Shown: positions 13,270-25,300, numbered from the stretch's first letter. The stretch: DNA of 64,000 nucleotides from Antitrichia curtipendula (GCA_951230915.1 OX579638.1:15270696-15334695); one strand, 5' to 3'. Notes: generated from the sequence alone by a model not told the origin. Numbers and translations are program-made.

Positions 13270-13745
13270 TAACCCAAGGGCTACCTTGTACTGGACAAGC
13301 CTTTCTATAGAAACTTTAGAATTTTTTACCATTGTGAGGCCCAATAGATGTTGGGTAAGCCTTCTTGTTGCAAAATTTCAAAATTTTTTGGTGATTGTAG
13401 GGTCCTAGCTTGGCTAGATAGGCCTCCTCTTGAAGTTTCAGAGTTTATGGGCCACCCAAGGATCTTTTTTTGCTAGACAGGCCTTCCTAATTGAAATTTC
13501 AAAGTTGTGGGTCACGTGAGGTTCTTCTTTTGCTAAACAAGCCTTCCTAATTGAAATTTCAGAGTTTTTTGGTCCACTAAGGTCCCTTCTAACTAGATAG
13601 GCCTTTCTAAAAAATCAGAAATTAAAACTTCATCAACTCAAGGCGTCTCATCAACCAAATTGACCCTCCTAGTGAAATTTCAAAGTTTTATGGCCACCTG
13701 AGGGCTCCCAGCTACTGAATAGGCTTTCCCAATTGAAAATAAACT
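13270..13745. repeat. degenerate tandem array, unit about 65 bp
   Basis: Roughly seven imperfect units share the pattern GCTAGAtAGGCCTTCCTAATTGAAATTTCAGAGTTT-TGG-CCAC, in which TAGGCC and GAAATTTCA recur at near-constant spacing. It lies inside giant repeat copy 3, roughly where the other two copies carry unrelated G-rich minisatellites. Confidence 0.65.
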
Positions 13746-15751
13746 TTTGGTTTCCTTTGGGCCTTTTTTTTTTCTAGACTGATTAAAGCTAATTTCTCGC
13801 CCCAAAACTTAAATGGAATTATAATTTAGTGCAAAGGTGACTCAAAGCTTGGTTGACACAAAAAACTTCAAGGCTATGGCTAACTTGACATTGGGGTTCA
13901 AAAATTGCCATCTAAGAAATTAACCAAAATTCTAAGGATTTGGGAAGTCAAAGCTTCACCACAATTTTGAAATTTGGACACAAATTAATGAATTCTACAC
14001 AAAGGAAAGTCTAAGCTTCGTCATACTACATAGAACAAGGAGTGGATGAACACATTGGACAAAAGAGGTTAGTACAACACATTTAGTAAATAAGTTAATA
14101 TAGCCCAAATCCAACTTCTAGATAATTTCACACTTAAGGAATTTTGATTTAGTAGCATGCAACTCACAAGCATGCACTAAAGGCCCCCCTAAGCGGCATC
14201 GCCAAAGTACAAAGGGGGATAACTGTAGGATTAATACAATTAAACAAAATAACCCAAAAACAACAAGTTAGTGCAAACATCACTACCAACAAGTGCCAAC
14301 AAGACCAGCTTTGAAGGGATCCAAATATTCTTCAAAGAAATTTTGGATAAACAAAAACAATGAAGCACAAAAGGCTCTAAAACAACCATTCAGCAAGTTG
14401 GCTTAAAAATGGCCAAAATCTACTAAAATGGATCCAAAGGAGTCAAAGCAACAACAAAAGATGTTTTTGAGAGGGAAATGGGTGCCTTTAAATATTTTCC
14501 CAAGGGCATCCACCGTTCTCATTTTTTTAATGCTACACTTATCAATTTGGATTTTCATCCTAATTTTTAGATTTTTGACTTTCTACATAGGTTCTAAACT
14601 CTTGTTTTTGGAGAAAGACTTCAAATTACAAACAAATTGCATCATTGACTTTAGAAGTTCATTTTTAGTTTACCACCACCACCCCTTCCCTTTTTACGCA
14701 AAAAATCATCAAAACCTAGCACCAACTTAAAACTAAAAAGATGTAAAATCCAACTTTTGGAGGTCATCTTTTTTGAAGAAAGTAACTAGCCTAGGTTCTT
14801 TAGAAGGTACAATGGAATTAAGAAAAGACCTCACTTTGACCTCATTTTGATTTCGTATGCTCTCGAAATGCCAGTCAACTTCACAAATCATCTTCAATTT
14901 TGTTGGTTTTAAAGAGTCTCTCTGATGCAAGTACTTTTGAATGTTAGATTGTCAGAATGTCATGAAATTTGTTGGAGCATATTATTAGCATAAAAAAATC
15001 TTTCTTTTTAATGAAATTTTATTGCACCCTCAATAACTTATAGGAATTTTCCATTCTAGGTTTTGGTAGTTGACCGTCCAAAAGAAGATCTTTTGCAAGT
15101 CAAATTTTTTTGTAACTTATTATAGAACCTCTCATGAAATTCTACAAAAGATGTGCAATTTCATATTTTTACTTTGCACATTTGAAGAACAAGAATAAAA
15201 TCTCATTATTTCCTTTAACTATTGTTGAACATAGAATCTTTTATATAGAGAGAAATTTTGACAAACTAATTTTGCCGTTGGATTCTTGGTGTGATTTCAA
15301 TCTTGAAACATTGTAATTCCCGATTGTAGATGCCCTCCATTAGTCTGTCTTGAGTTTGTGTCATTTTTAGGCTAACTAGGGATTCTACTATTTCTCGAAA
15401 TTGATTAGAAACTAAAATCTATCTTCAAGAATTGACTTAGGGATCTCATTAGGATTCCCTTAGACCATATTAGCTAGAAAAAGTTGCATGGTAGGTTTAG
15501 GCCGTTTGAACACTATTCACTCAATATTCATAATTTCTACGACTTCTAGATTTCTTGCCTATTTACATGCAAGATTTTGGATTATTTTGGATATAATACT
15601 CTATCTTGAACAAAATAATATATTGGTATGTAACATACCTAATTTGGTTTAATATTCTTTTGGAGGCTTTTTGTATAATAAACTCAATTTAAATTGTAAA
15701 AACAAAAAACAAATATACTATTAGTTCCAAGTAATGAATTGGGAGCTCACA

Positions 15752-16528
15752 ACAAACAAGCTAAGGTAATGATGATTGTTCCACATGAAGCTAAAACACA
15801 TCTTGTGGTGTACATGGCAATGCAAACATAAGACCTAGATGATGAATGCTTGCAAAACGGCTTAGATATGTATTAAAGAAGTTTGTGTCTATGAATGTGT
15901 TGAAGTCAGACCTTGTAGTTGTAGGCATTCAAATGTACTTGAATACGAAGCACAAACTAGTATGCCTTCAAATATTGTGGAATGAAAAGTGTACAAGGTT
16001 TCATTTAAGTAATTGAAACTATGAAGTATTGTACCACAATAAATATTCATTAGACAATTATTCAAAGAGAAAATGATGTAGTTGATGCCCCCCCCCCCCA
16101 AATGTTTTTTTGAAAGTGTTGATTTTTGGTGGTGCATAGGCCCAAGGGCAATGTTGCATCTTTCAAATGCAAAAAAATCTAATTTGTTGTTATTAATTTG
16201 AATGTCTAATTAAAAATTTCCAAATTGTAGACTCTTCAAGTAAGAGTCTAAGGCATTTGCAATGCTATTTTTTGAAACCCTTCTACAAGAAAAAGAAAAG
16301 GGATGATGAAATGAGGTTGTAAAAAATATATAGATTGTAGCTTAAAAAAAATGTACTCAAAAGTTATAAATCCCCCAAATGTCAAGTATGATAGACCTTC
16401 AAGAGTTCTATTCTATATTCATTCTATTTATAAAAATACCTCCAAATATAGTAGAACTAAATTTTCCTTTTGTAATATTGATAAAAAAATTCCATGACAA
16501 TTTGAATAGAACTTTAAAAGTCATATAT
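15752..16528. other. AT-rich stretch with a C homopolymer
   Basis: No gene recognised. A run of ten or more C lies near 16090. No repeat boundaries are visible. Confidence 0.5.
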
Positions 16529-16532
16529 TTAA

Positions 16533-17111
16533 CCCCTAAAGCCCCGCTTGCCCTCATGGGACAATTTGGGTCCGGGTAGGTTTCTATTGTCTCAATTTGA
16601 AGTGAATTTTTTTGAGATTTTTTGAGGTTGTGTAACTTTTCAAGAGCTTTGTGGATATATAATTTTTGTTTCAATCGGATGCCGGATGAAAAAGTTATGG
16701 CAGAATGAGCAAGAAATAAAGATTCTCGGGTAGTCCAAAAAAAATTACAAAAAGTCAAATTATTATTTTTTGAATTTTTTTCCTTAAAGATTATGTTTTT
16801 ACCTATACGTGAAGCTTTGATTCATTCTATTTGGACTAGGGATGAGAAAGTTATGGACAATCTTAGGTTTTCGGGCAATTTAAGCATCTTCTCCAAAAAA
16901 AACTTTTTGTTCAACTTAGAATGCTAATATCTTGTAATCTGTACGGTCAAATTTGATGAAGTTTTTACTACATGATCTCAGACAAGTTAAGTACAAGATC
17001 CTACGGTTAATTTCCCGAAAAAACAAAAAAAATTGGTTTCCTTCAGTGCATAAAGCAGAAGTAGTAGTTTTGAGTGTTTTTTGGTAGAAAACACCCTCGG
17101 GGCTTTAGGGG
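16533..17111 (-). mobile_element. piggyBac-like MITE, 579 bp (copy D), best preserved
   Basis: TTAA flanks both ends (16529-16532 and 17112-17115). The terminal inverted repeat is perfect over 14 bases, CCCCTAAAGCCCCG. The body is colinear with 8908-9488. The subterminal block with AACCGTAGGATCTTGTAC is shared with copies at 10657 and 51948. It has no open frame of consequence. Among the family in this window this is the youngest-looking copy. Confidence 0.82.
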
Positions 17112-17333
17112 TTAAATCCAACTACCAGACTACATGTGACACAAAGTAATACAAGTATTTCTTGCAATCACACTTCACTAATCATGCTTTGTTTTTATTC
17201 CTAAAAGAATTCAATTTAATAAATAATTCAAGTTGATAAAAAACTCAAATGCAATCTTGGATTAGAACCAAACTAAGACTGTAGTACATTCGTTCGGCAT
17301 CCTTGTCTGCAGCCATCCATGGACTGTGCACTC

Positions 17334-17605
17334 CTACCATGGACTGTGCGCGTCGCAAAAAGAGTTGGCTGGAGCTTCAGATGTGCGCTCAAAGGCAACC
17401 AGCAGCGTGAAAGGCGTGTGACGCGCTTCCATGGTTGTCATGGCGAACTCTTGCAAGGGCACAATGGTTCCCCCGCGGATGTGCACATTGACAGCGTCCA
17501 TGGGCGTGGAAAGCGTCTCCCAGCCAGCTTGAATGGGCTGCGTCACCCCAAAGTGGTCGTGCCAGACGCCGCGAGGGAAGTACGCATGCACTGCAGGTCA
17601 GGCCA
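17334..17605 (-). pseudogene. GH31 alpha-glucosidase/alpha-xylosidase fragment
   Basis: The minus-strand frame reads HAYFPRGVWHDHF, then GWETLSTPMDAVNVHIRGG, then TIVPLQEFAMTTMEARHTPF, then TLLVAFE. This is the conserved segment after the catalytic barrel in plant GH31 glycosidases, which hydrolyse alpha-glucosides or alpha-xylosides. A splice-acceptor-like CTGACCTGCAG lies just upstream, so the segment may be one exon. After TLLVAFE the family sequence is lost and a stop follows. No catalytic-domain exon is found nearby. I read it as a decayed or duplicated fragment. It lies upstream of, and on the opposite strand to, the SRPBCC gene. Confidence 0.75.
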
Positions 17606-17842
17606 AAGCCCTGGCACTGTACATGTCGATTACTTCGCCGCAGGGACTCTTCAGCCAGCTCACGAGTATTGAATGTCATACGGACCAACTCCTGCAATCC
17701 CGTCTTCTCCAATCATGCAAGCTTCTGGCGCATCCACGGCCGGGTTTAAATGTCTCTTCATCTGCTGACAGTTTCATGGCATCCAATTTGAACCCGGCCT
17801 GTTCGATTGTACACGAGTTTCCTGTGAACAGTTAATACTTGG

Positions 17843-17957
17843 CACAGGGAAACCGGCGGGGCGTTACCCCCGGTATTATACTGGGGGGTGTAACTTTACC
17901 CATCCACCCCAATATAATACCGGGTGGGGGGGGTAACGCTCTCCCGTTCTCCCTGTG
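17843..17957. mobile_element. 115-bp GC-rich foldback element
   Basis: The ends CACAGGGA and TCCCTGTG are inverted repeats. The arms continue almost to the centre, with GCGTTACCCCCGGTATTATA facing TATAATACCGGGTGGGGG and a loop of about 15 bases. TGG stands directly on both outer sides, consistent with a 3-bp target duplication of the CACTA or PIF/Harbinger kind. It lies about 85 bp upstream of the proposed start codon of the SRPBCC gene, so it may be part of its promoter or 5' leader and form a strong RNA hairpin. Confidence 0.7.
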
Positions 17958-17990
17958 TGGGTGTGCAAGACTGATCTTCGATTCCAGATA

Positions 17991-18035
17991 CAGCAGCACC
18001 AGCAGCACTAGCAGCACTAGCAGCACTAGCAGCTC
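17991..18035 (+). repeat. AGC/ACT trinucleotide-type microsatellite
   Basis: About 45 bases of CAGCAGCAC and AGCAGCACT repeats lie immediately before the proposed ATG at 18041. As 5' leader sequence it would be translationally neutral. Length variation is likely between individuals. Confidence 0.8.
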
Positions 18036-18040
18036 CAGTT

Positions 18041-20081
18041 ATGGCGGAGGCACCTTCCTCAGGTGATCGAAATTGACGTTAAATGACTTGGATGCATACT
18101 TACAAAGAATGGTCGAGTATTTTTATTGGCACTCTGTTTGGGCGAACTAGTTCTGTGTTTTTAGTTTGCTCTGCTTGCACATCCTGTGTTCTTGAGCTGA
18201 AGTGAAACCTCGCAGATGGACTTGAAAAGAGTTGGAAAGACGTTCAAATGGACTCTGAAAAAGTTCGAGATCCAAACTATGGTTGCATGTCTAGTTCTGT
18301 GTTTTTAGTTTGCTCTGCTTGCACGAATATTTGACATGGAAATTCAATAACGACACTTCTTTCCTGAATCTGACCCTCTTGTATAGTCGTCTGGTAAGCT
18401 GGCAGAGTGAACCAAGCATGGCAGGGAACACCAGGTGACCCTCATACGATTGAGTAAAAACCGTAATGTAAAGTGAATGCCGCCCCTCCCCATTCTGAGA
18501 GTTTACCGAAATTTCAAGAAATTGGCACTTTGAGATTTCTCCCAGTAACGTGAGATCCTTTCCAGTACTAGTTTTTAGGGTTCGGTGCACACGAATGTTA
18601 CGACAAATAATGGAACTTGAAACATGTATGCCATTGTAACGAATACGACCATAAAAGAAATGCTGTTGATGGTGCCTGCAGAGAGATGGACCGGTGGCAT
18701 CCAACCCAGGACCATGGATTGTTCTTTGGACAATTTGTGGGGTTTGATTACGGACTGGGGGCACTGGGACCGATTCTACCCCCAGGACCCTGGCTTCCAG
18801 GTCACGTCGCACCTGGCGGACGGCGAGAATCGGAAGCTGGGGTGCGTGCGCTACGCCCAACTCGCAGTCGACATGTATAGCTACGAGCGCCTGATTGCCA
18901 TCGACAACGACAAGCACTCCCTGTCGTACAACATGGAAGGGAATAACTTATGCGGTGGACTCCGCAACTACGTCGCCAAAGTCCAGGTACAGTAATTAAT
19001 CATGAAAATGTAAGCAATCCAACTCCGATCCACGGCTCTGCATCTAAAATCACAGGCAGCTCCTGTTGAATTCCTGGTGGGGAAAATGTACATTCTGGGT
19101 ACATGGTCCCAAGATTGTTGGGAAACCATCTACCCCTTTTGTACATTTTACGCACTTGGAATTCAATACGACCTGCCGGTGAATGTCTCATTTGCAGGCT
19201 AGGGCTCGTGGACGACGTGCACGAAGTGTCGTCTCTTGAGAGTGGTTTTCAATATGTTAGAAAATCTTCTTCCAAGGCTGTGGAATATATAATTAATGTG
19301 ATCTGGGAAGTGATATGTTTTCATGAAAATTTCAAAATTTTCAAAGATATCCCCTTGTTTGTTGGACCTCCATACTCAAAGCATGAAATGCCTCAAAGAA
19401 CCAAAAGTCACAGATTTCTGTAAAATCTTGGACAGTTATCGATCGGATGTTCCCGACATAAATTTCGAAAACTGAATATTAATTTGTTGAAGTTTAACCA
19501 TTTTAATTAGTAGGAAAACTACCAGGCCACTGAACTGCGCTCTGTTCCACATTCAGTTCCGTTTCGTAGGCATCGATCTTAACGTCAACTTAGTTAAATT
19601 GGCGGTATTCCATTCCTTTGTCACGTTTCAAGACGCCTGAAACATAAATTCATTCCTGTCCTAGTTTGACGCCTGAACTTAGACCTCTGTGAATATGTTT
19701 GTCATAAATTTTGACGCCAGAGTGGCGCCAATCTAACCAATTGCGGTTTCTTTAAATTGTGTTTATATGGTCAATTGATTCCCGTACATGTGTGGTTTGA
19801 GTGTGCAGTTCAGCCCAACGAGTGACGGCAAAACGAAACTGGAGTACTGGAACTTCGAAGTGGAGCCTTTGACGTCGATGACTTGGGAGGAATTCTCGTC
19901 TTTCATGGAGGTACTCCTGGGGACAAAGTTGGCGACGGGCCTGGAAGCCACCGCGCAAAAGTTGACTGCTTCCAAATTAACCCAAAACCAGTGCCCATCA
20001 CCACGACACCACCATCTCCACCAATTCCGCCACAAACACTATCTAAAAATCGATACATTAATTTGGACTCGGCTAGTTTAA
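18041..20081 (+). CDS. SRPBCC (polyketide-cyclase/LFS-like) gene, three exons
   Basis: Proposed exons are 18041-18062 (tentative), 18682-18986 and 19809-20081, joining in frame to about 199 residues. Intron 1 has CAG/GTGATC and GCCTGCAG/AG; intron 2 has CCAG/GTACAG and GTGTGCAG/TTC. The middle exon begins RWTGGIQ and continues LWGLITDWGHWDRFYP, LGCVRYAQL, YSYERLIAIDNDKHSLSY and GLRNYVAKVQ. The last exon has LEYWNFEVEPL and a C-terminal helix. This is the order of plant lachrymatory-factor-synthase-like and PYR/PYL-related hydrophobic-pocket proteins (Polyketide_cyc2). The family binds or converts small hydrophobic ligands; the ligand here is unknown. I see no stop or frameshift, so it may be active. 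The last 30 or so residues look unlike the family, and the tail could be mis-spliced. Exon 1 is the least certain part. Confidence 0.75.
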
Positions 20082-20089
20082 ACGATTCA

Positions 20090-21054
20090 ATTTGGAGGAG
20101 GGTTGTGGATTGCTATCACATGCAATTCGATAGTGGTTTTGTTTTGTTTTATGAGATTGTGCATTTGACAGGTTGTTCATTATCCGACAGCTTGATAGTA
20201 CGTGCAATCTACAATCCTAGAGTACTTACATGCATATTCAAGTGGTGGATGTGGTGAGTATATGGGCTGCACATCTTTAGACAGAAGCAAGAAAATTAAG
20301 CTGTGGACATGTTTGTCAGTGAAAAGTATGTGACTAATATATATTTCCCAAATTGTGTGCGCTTGCAATTTCTGTGCCGAAAGGACTGCTTCTGGGAACT
20401 GACATGTTTATTCTATATACTGATCGCGTGAGCATATTATTTAATGGTATGTTTCAAAGCAAAAAATTTGACTTTCAAGTACGTGCACAGAGATTCCAAA
20501 CTGCGTTTGGTGTTGACTTGAGGTTTCAAACAGGCGTCTGGAAAAAGTGCTAGTTACCAGTTTCTTGAAATTTTGCCAATTAGGAGGGAAGACACGGCCA
20601 GTGCGAGGGCCCGGGCTGAGTTTCTGCCCCACGGCAGACTCGCCAAGTGCAATTTCAAACCCGGCCACGCCAGAATTTAGAGAAGGGACGGGCAAATGGC
20701 AAATGGTGCGGTTTGGTGCGGTTTGGGCGTGCCGCGCCAAGCGATTTGGGCGTTGTTTTCAACATACCGACCATCATCTGGCCCTCGAATTAGCCCCAGT
20801 CTAGTTACAACAAGCTAAGCGGAGCAGGCTACTATATTCCTAGTAACATAAAAAATAATTGTACAATAATTACCATTCTAGAACTGAATCGAATACCAAT
20901 GTCATTGTTCCAATTACCATCAAGAAAAAAATGTGTTGGCAAAATGAAGAATGAGTTTCATTGGAGATTAGTGTGAGCCAAGTGTAGAGAGATTGTTTTT
21001 ATAATGAATCCATTATCCATGATGTCCTCAAAGAATATGAGATAATTTGAAGAT
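20090..21054. other. 3' flank of the SRPBCC gene with a small GC-rich patch
   Basis: No coding frame recognised. A GC-rich patch lies at about 20585-20760 (GAGGGCCCGGGCTGAG and repeated GGTGCGGTTTG words). It may be a 3' regulatory or unmethylated patch belonging to the same low-copy island as the gene, but I cannot assign a role. Confidence 0.4.
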
Positions 21055-21493
21055 GAGAGCTTGACCACTCATTGTCAAAACTTTGGAATTGTGTTTGAAG
21101 TATAATTTCAGACCTTATTTATGCATAGTATAATAAGTTTTTTCGAAAAACGTTGAACCAAGTTAATGTAAAAAATCAATTTAAATTTCATCTCCAAAAA
21201 TCCGTTTGAGATTTCAATCCTCCAATAAAAAGTTATGGACAAAATTCTTAGAGGGGTTGGAAGGAAATTTTTTTGAACATTTTCAAACATCCTCTTTGAA
21301 TTTTGTCCATAACTTTTTATTGAAGGATTGAAATCTCAAACGGATTTTTGCAAATGAAAGTTAAATTGATTTTTCACATTAACTTAGTTCAATGTTTTTT
21401 GAAAAAAAATAATCCACTATGCCTAAATAAGGTCTGAAATTATACTTCAAATACAATTCCAAAATTTTGACTTAACTATGACCGGTTGAGCTC
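21055..21493. mobile_element. 0.44-kb foldback (long inverted repeat)
   Basis: Two arms of about 190-200 bp are near complements: the left carries TTCAGACCTTATTTATGC and TCCAATAAAAAGTTATGGAC; the right carries their complements in reverse order. The central loop is about 35 bp. The outer ends are GAGAGCTTGACC and GGTTGAGCTC. No target duplication was found. It would fold into a near-perfect hairpin if transcribed, a typical MITE or small-RNA source. Confidence 0.75.
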
Positions 21494-24400
21494 CTACTAA
21501 TTCTAATTTACATTATCACATATGATTTTGTTCTACATCCTACCACCCTACATGTATATAAAGAGTTTTTCTACTCAGCCGGAATTTCGAAGTAAGTTGG
21601 AAATGTTTGGAGGAATGTGAGATGATTGTTGGATTTAGTTCCATAATTTAATTGAGAGTTAAATTTCTGTAGATTGATTATCAAAGCTACATAATTACTT
21701 GACATTGCATTCTGCAATTGGCACTCCTTGGCACGTCCGCCGTGGGGCAAAGGAGGAGTGGTCAGGTTGCGCTCTTCAAACCAACATTCTAAACTTGGGT
21801 TGGCGCCCCTGTGCAGCGAGCCAACTGTGGTATTGCCTTCACATGCATGCCACAACAGTTGGTTTATAGTGGATGAAGTAACATAATGTATTTTTTGTAG
21901 AATAGGGAACATAAAAAGGAGAATTGATCATCTCTTCAAGAGAGTACCTCCAAATGAAAAGGAGTTGACAATTTCATTTGAACCATTACCATGTGCTAGG
22001 TAGTCAATTCCATTTCATTATCATTACCTCTTTAAACTCTTGTGGATTGTAAAAATAATTTCCTCCAGAAACTTACAGTTAATAAGGTAGTTGCAAATAT
22101 TTCTCACAAGCTCATTGTTTCCCATATGCCTTTTGTGACATGAAAAATCTCGTATCAATTCCATCTTCACTGGGCAGAAATTGACTAAATGAGGTCTTTT
22201 TCTTCCAAGTGATCTATTGATTTTGCGTGAGAAAACATTTTGTTCTGCTTGATAGTTGATTAGACAGTGATTGATCTTCCAAGAGGAGGGGGTCTTCACT
22301 CTCAAGAGCTGATCATAATAGTAACGTAATTTTCATTCAATTGGCGCAATTCTAGCAAGAAAAACTTATAGCAAATATCTTAACAAAGGATTATATTTTA
22401 GCCACATACTAGACAAGTATGGGTACATGTTCAGGCCACGCGCCCTGAAATATGCTAAAAGTATTGGAACACCACTAATTTAATGAATTTGACGTTACAA
22501 ATAACAAACTATGGCACATTTATACAATTCTTTACTAGTACACATTCAATTTCTAAAGTTGTCACAGTGATCCTCTCAACTTGAGTTTAGAGGATATTTG
22601 TAGTCATTCAAAAGTAGCGGCAGTGTCAATATTTTTGATACCTAGCAAGCAAGATGAGGCAAAATTATGATTTTTATATGTTATGAGAGATTTTCAACAC
22701 AAGTGCCCAAAAAAAACCAAGAGTTGGCTAGTGGGGAGTGTATAGGACTTTAACCTAAATTACCTTCCAAGCAATGGACTTCAACAATGATTTTTGGGTA
22801 AATTTTTAATCAAAAAAAGAGGTTTCAGCGCCCTTAAAGCACCCAAATAGGTGTCCTAAAAATCCCCAAATCTGCCTAGCACATACTTTAGAAGGGTATG
22901 GTAACCTCCTAGGCTATAACCGTCACAATAACCTCCAATTTGGACCCAAAAGAGGTCTAAAAAATAATTACAGCACACCACATCTCCTCAAAACAATCAA
23001 TTCACAAGCATTGCCTTCATTTATACTCCAAATTAGTTTTCTAAATTCAATATTAAAATGTTCACCTCTTTTTAAGTAATTAAAACGGTCACTTCTTTTT
23101 TATTACTTAACCTACAAATCCTAATTTTTGCCCCATTTGGGCAATGCTTCTATACTTGTCCTAAAATCCTAAAAAATAAACTCACTCATCATGCACTCTC
23201 AATCATACAAAATACCTTAAATTCAACATTGCACCTACAACATTTCCTATAACAATGTGCAATGAAAATTGCAATTATTGAATTACAATTGAAAAAAAAA
23301 GACGCCACTACCTTACCCTTCTCCAAATAAGACAAGCCTGGGCTTATTGAAAAGCTAGCTTCAAGGCACATTGTCCCTCCAAATTTTAGTTTATTCCACC
23401 ATGTTTTTTTTTCATTGTTGTCTGCTAAAGTTGGCAATCTTCAATTGATGCGGCCATTGACCTCCTTGCACAAAATGGATTGCCTTGACTTTGTCCTTGC
23501 TCCAAACTTGGCAAGTCATACTTTTTTGGAAAGATAACTCTCCAAGCTACATCTTTTCTAAATTTCAGCTCCATCCGCCTTGTCATTTTTCCGCTCTTGC
23601 TCGCCAAAGTTGGCATCCCCCTTCTAATGTAAAAAAAAACTAATTATCTTCCATCATCTGAATTCAATTTTTAATTTGACCTGAAAAAACTCCCTTTTTC
23701 ATCCATCTTTCTCAAAAAAAACAAGTGAACCTACTCGATAAATTGTCCTACATGGTTTCTCCTATAATCTTTTTCAATGCATACTTAAAATGTCCACAAA
23801 TTACTTACAATTCTCCAAAAAATGCATGCTCTTCAAATGCATATAAGAAACTTGAGAGAGAGAGAGCTTCAAATGCTAATTTTACATATATGAAATTCTT
23901 TACTAGACTCATTTTTCCTAACTACTTTCATCCTACTTTAATTTACTGTTAATCCTCTAAATTAGTGTCAAGCACACCAAATTAGTGCAAATCAAGCTAA
24001 GTTATTGTAAATGCGTTTAATGAGATTTTCATCTCATTTTAGTTTAATAACATTTTCATCTCATTTTAGTTTAATAACATTTTCATCTCTTTTTAGTTTT
24101 AAATCCCTAATTTTTTCCTAAAATTTTTCCCTCATTTTTCCCTAATTGCATTTTCCAGCATTTTGCCCTAACCTCCCAACATTTATAATCCTATGTAGTG
24201 AAAAAAACACTAATTAATAGTTGTGGTTTAATCTAAACTACTAACACTTCCGGACTTGTAAATTTGTGCAAATTATTTATATTTTCCATGATCTGAAAAG
24301 TCAACCAATATGATGGTTCACATGTGTCATCATATATTCAGATGTTCCAACCAATCATAAAACGACACGTGTCATTATTATTTATTAAACATAAAAATGG

Positions 24401-25300
24401 GAATGAATCTATGAGTATCCTATGGATGATTAGTTTTGTAAATAAGCAAGCAAAATTTGAAACATGTCTAGAGTTTGTTAAATTTGTAGATTAATAGAGT
24501 TATTCTAAAAGTCTTAAAAAATCATCTTCATCTTGTCCATTCCTTTCCACTGTAACATTCAGTTGCATCCAGCGATCCCAAAATCCTTTCCTTGTAATTC
24601 ACGGAAAGCTATACTCGTGTAAAAGGGGAGAGAATTCCGCGACGTTAAATTTTTTTTGATGAAAAAAGGCAGATAACTGTGGGAAAAAAAAGGTGGTAAT
24701 TTGTCAACATTTTTTTTCTTCAATTAGTGTGAATTTGCGACCCACTGTAAATTTTGGGGTGAATCATTGCTACTTTAGTTTTTTTTAATGTTTGGAAAAG
24801 CTAAGAGATAATGGAAGAAGTGCAAAGATTGGGGATTTTTTGGTTGAGTGTTGTTGACAAGTGCTAATCGTGTGCAATGGAAATTTGTGTAGAATGGTAA
24901 ACTTTATTGTGTAGTGGACATTTTGATGTACAATGAAAACAATGTGAAATTTTTGTTTCACTAACAAGGGAGTTGAACCCTTCTTGCATAATGCAAGACT
25001 GCCCAATGCAATGTTAGTGTTTTGCACACAACAAACAAGCCACGTTAGTGATACAAATTAGTAATAAACACCACATAAACAAACTACAGAAGGACCTTAG
25101 TAGCCTCACAACATCACCAAATCTGCAGCAGTTCATTATAGGTTCACAACATCATGACAATCTTCAGTCTTCACATCTAGTGCAACACAACCTTTGTCAA
25201 GGTGAACATGAACACCAAGTCTTGCAAAATCTCATGAAAACTAAGGAATAAAGATCAACTCTACAATGATACGGATACTATTGTGTTGGACTATTGGTCC
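21494..25300. other. AT-rich stretch with minor repeats, no gene recognised
   Basis: No frame shows a family motif. Two weak structures are present: a tandem array at 24025-24105, and a diverged duplication near 23300-23620 in which two minus-strand frames start with the same MPTLA motif followed by a KLKF/ELKF motif about 190 bp apart. The rest appears to be decayed repeat. Confidence 0.45.
24025..24105. repeat. tandem repeat, three units of 27 bp
   Basis: Units begin ATTTTCATCTC and continue ATTTTAGTTTAATAAC. Two are essentially identical and the third is diverged in its second half. Confidence 0.8.

Larger units (their letters stand above)
10643..15751 (-). mobile_element. giant LTR-like repeat, copy 3 (old, antisense)
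   Basis: This is an older reverse-oriented relative of the elements at 37004-41845 and 52666-56704. Its right edge reads GGGAGCTCACA, the complement of their start TGTGAGCTCCC. Its left edge, once the MITE at 10657-11591 is set aside, reads TATCCGTCCTTGGTAC and then ACGAGCACAACCAGATTC, the complement of their last 60 or so bases. Inside, the CTAAGCGGCATCGCCAAAG segment (14.18 kb) and the promoter block around 14.47-14.51 kb occur in matching order. Without the MITE the length is about 4.17 kb, close to copy 2. I see no clean 5-bp target duplication, which fits its age. Confidence 0.7.

Noticed and set aside
17319..17672. 117-residue plus-strand frame in the GC-rich island
   Set aside because: It is the shadow of the GH31 fragment on the minus strand; high GC alone keeps it open.
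18291..18917. 208-residue minus-strand open frame over the SRPBCC gene
   Set aside because: It is the antisense shadow of exon 2 and its intron; no family motif, whereas the plus strand has domain order and splice sites.
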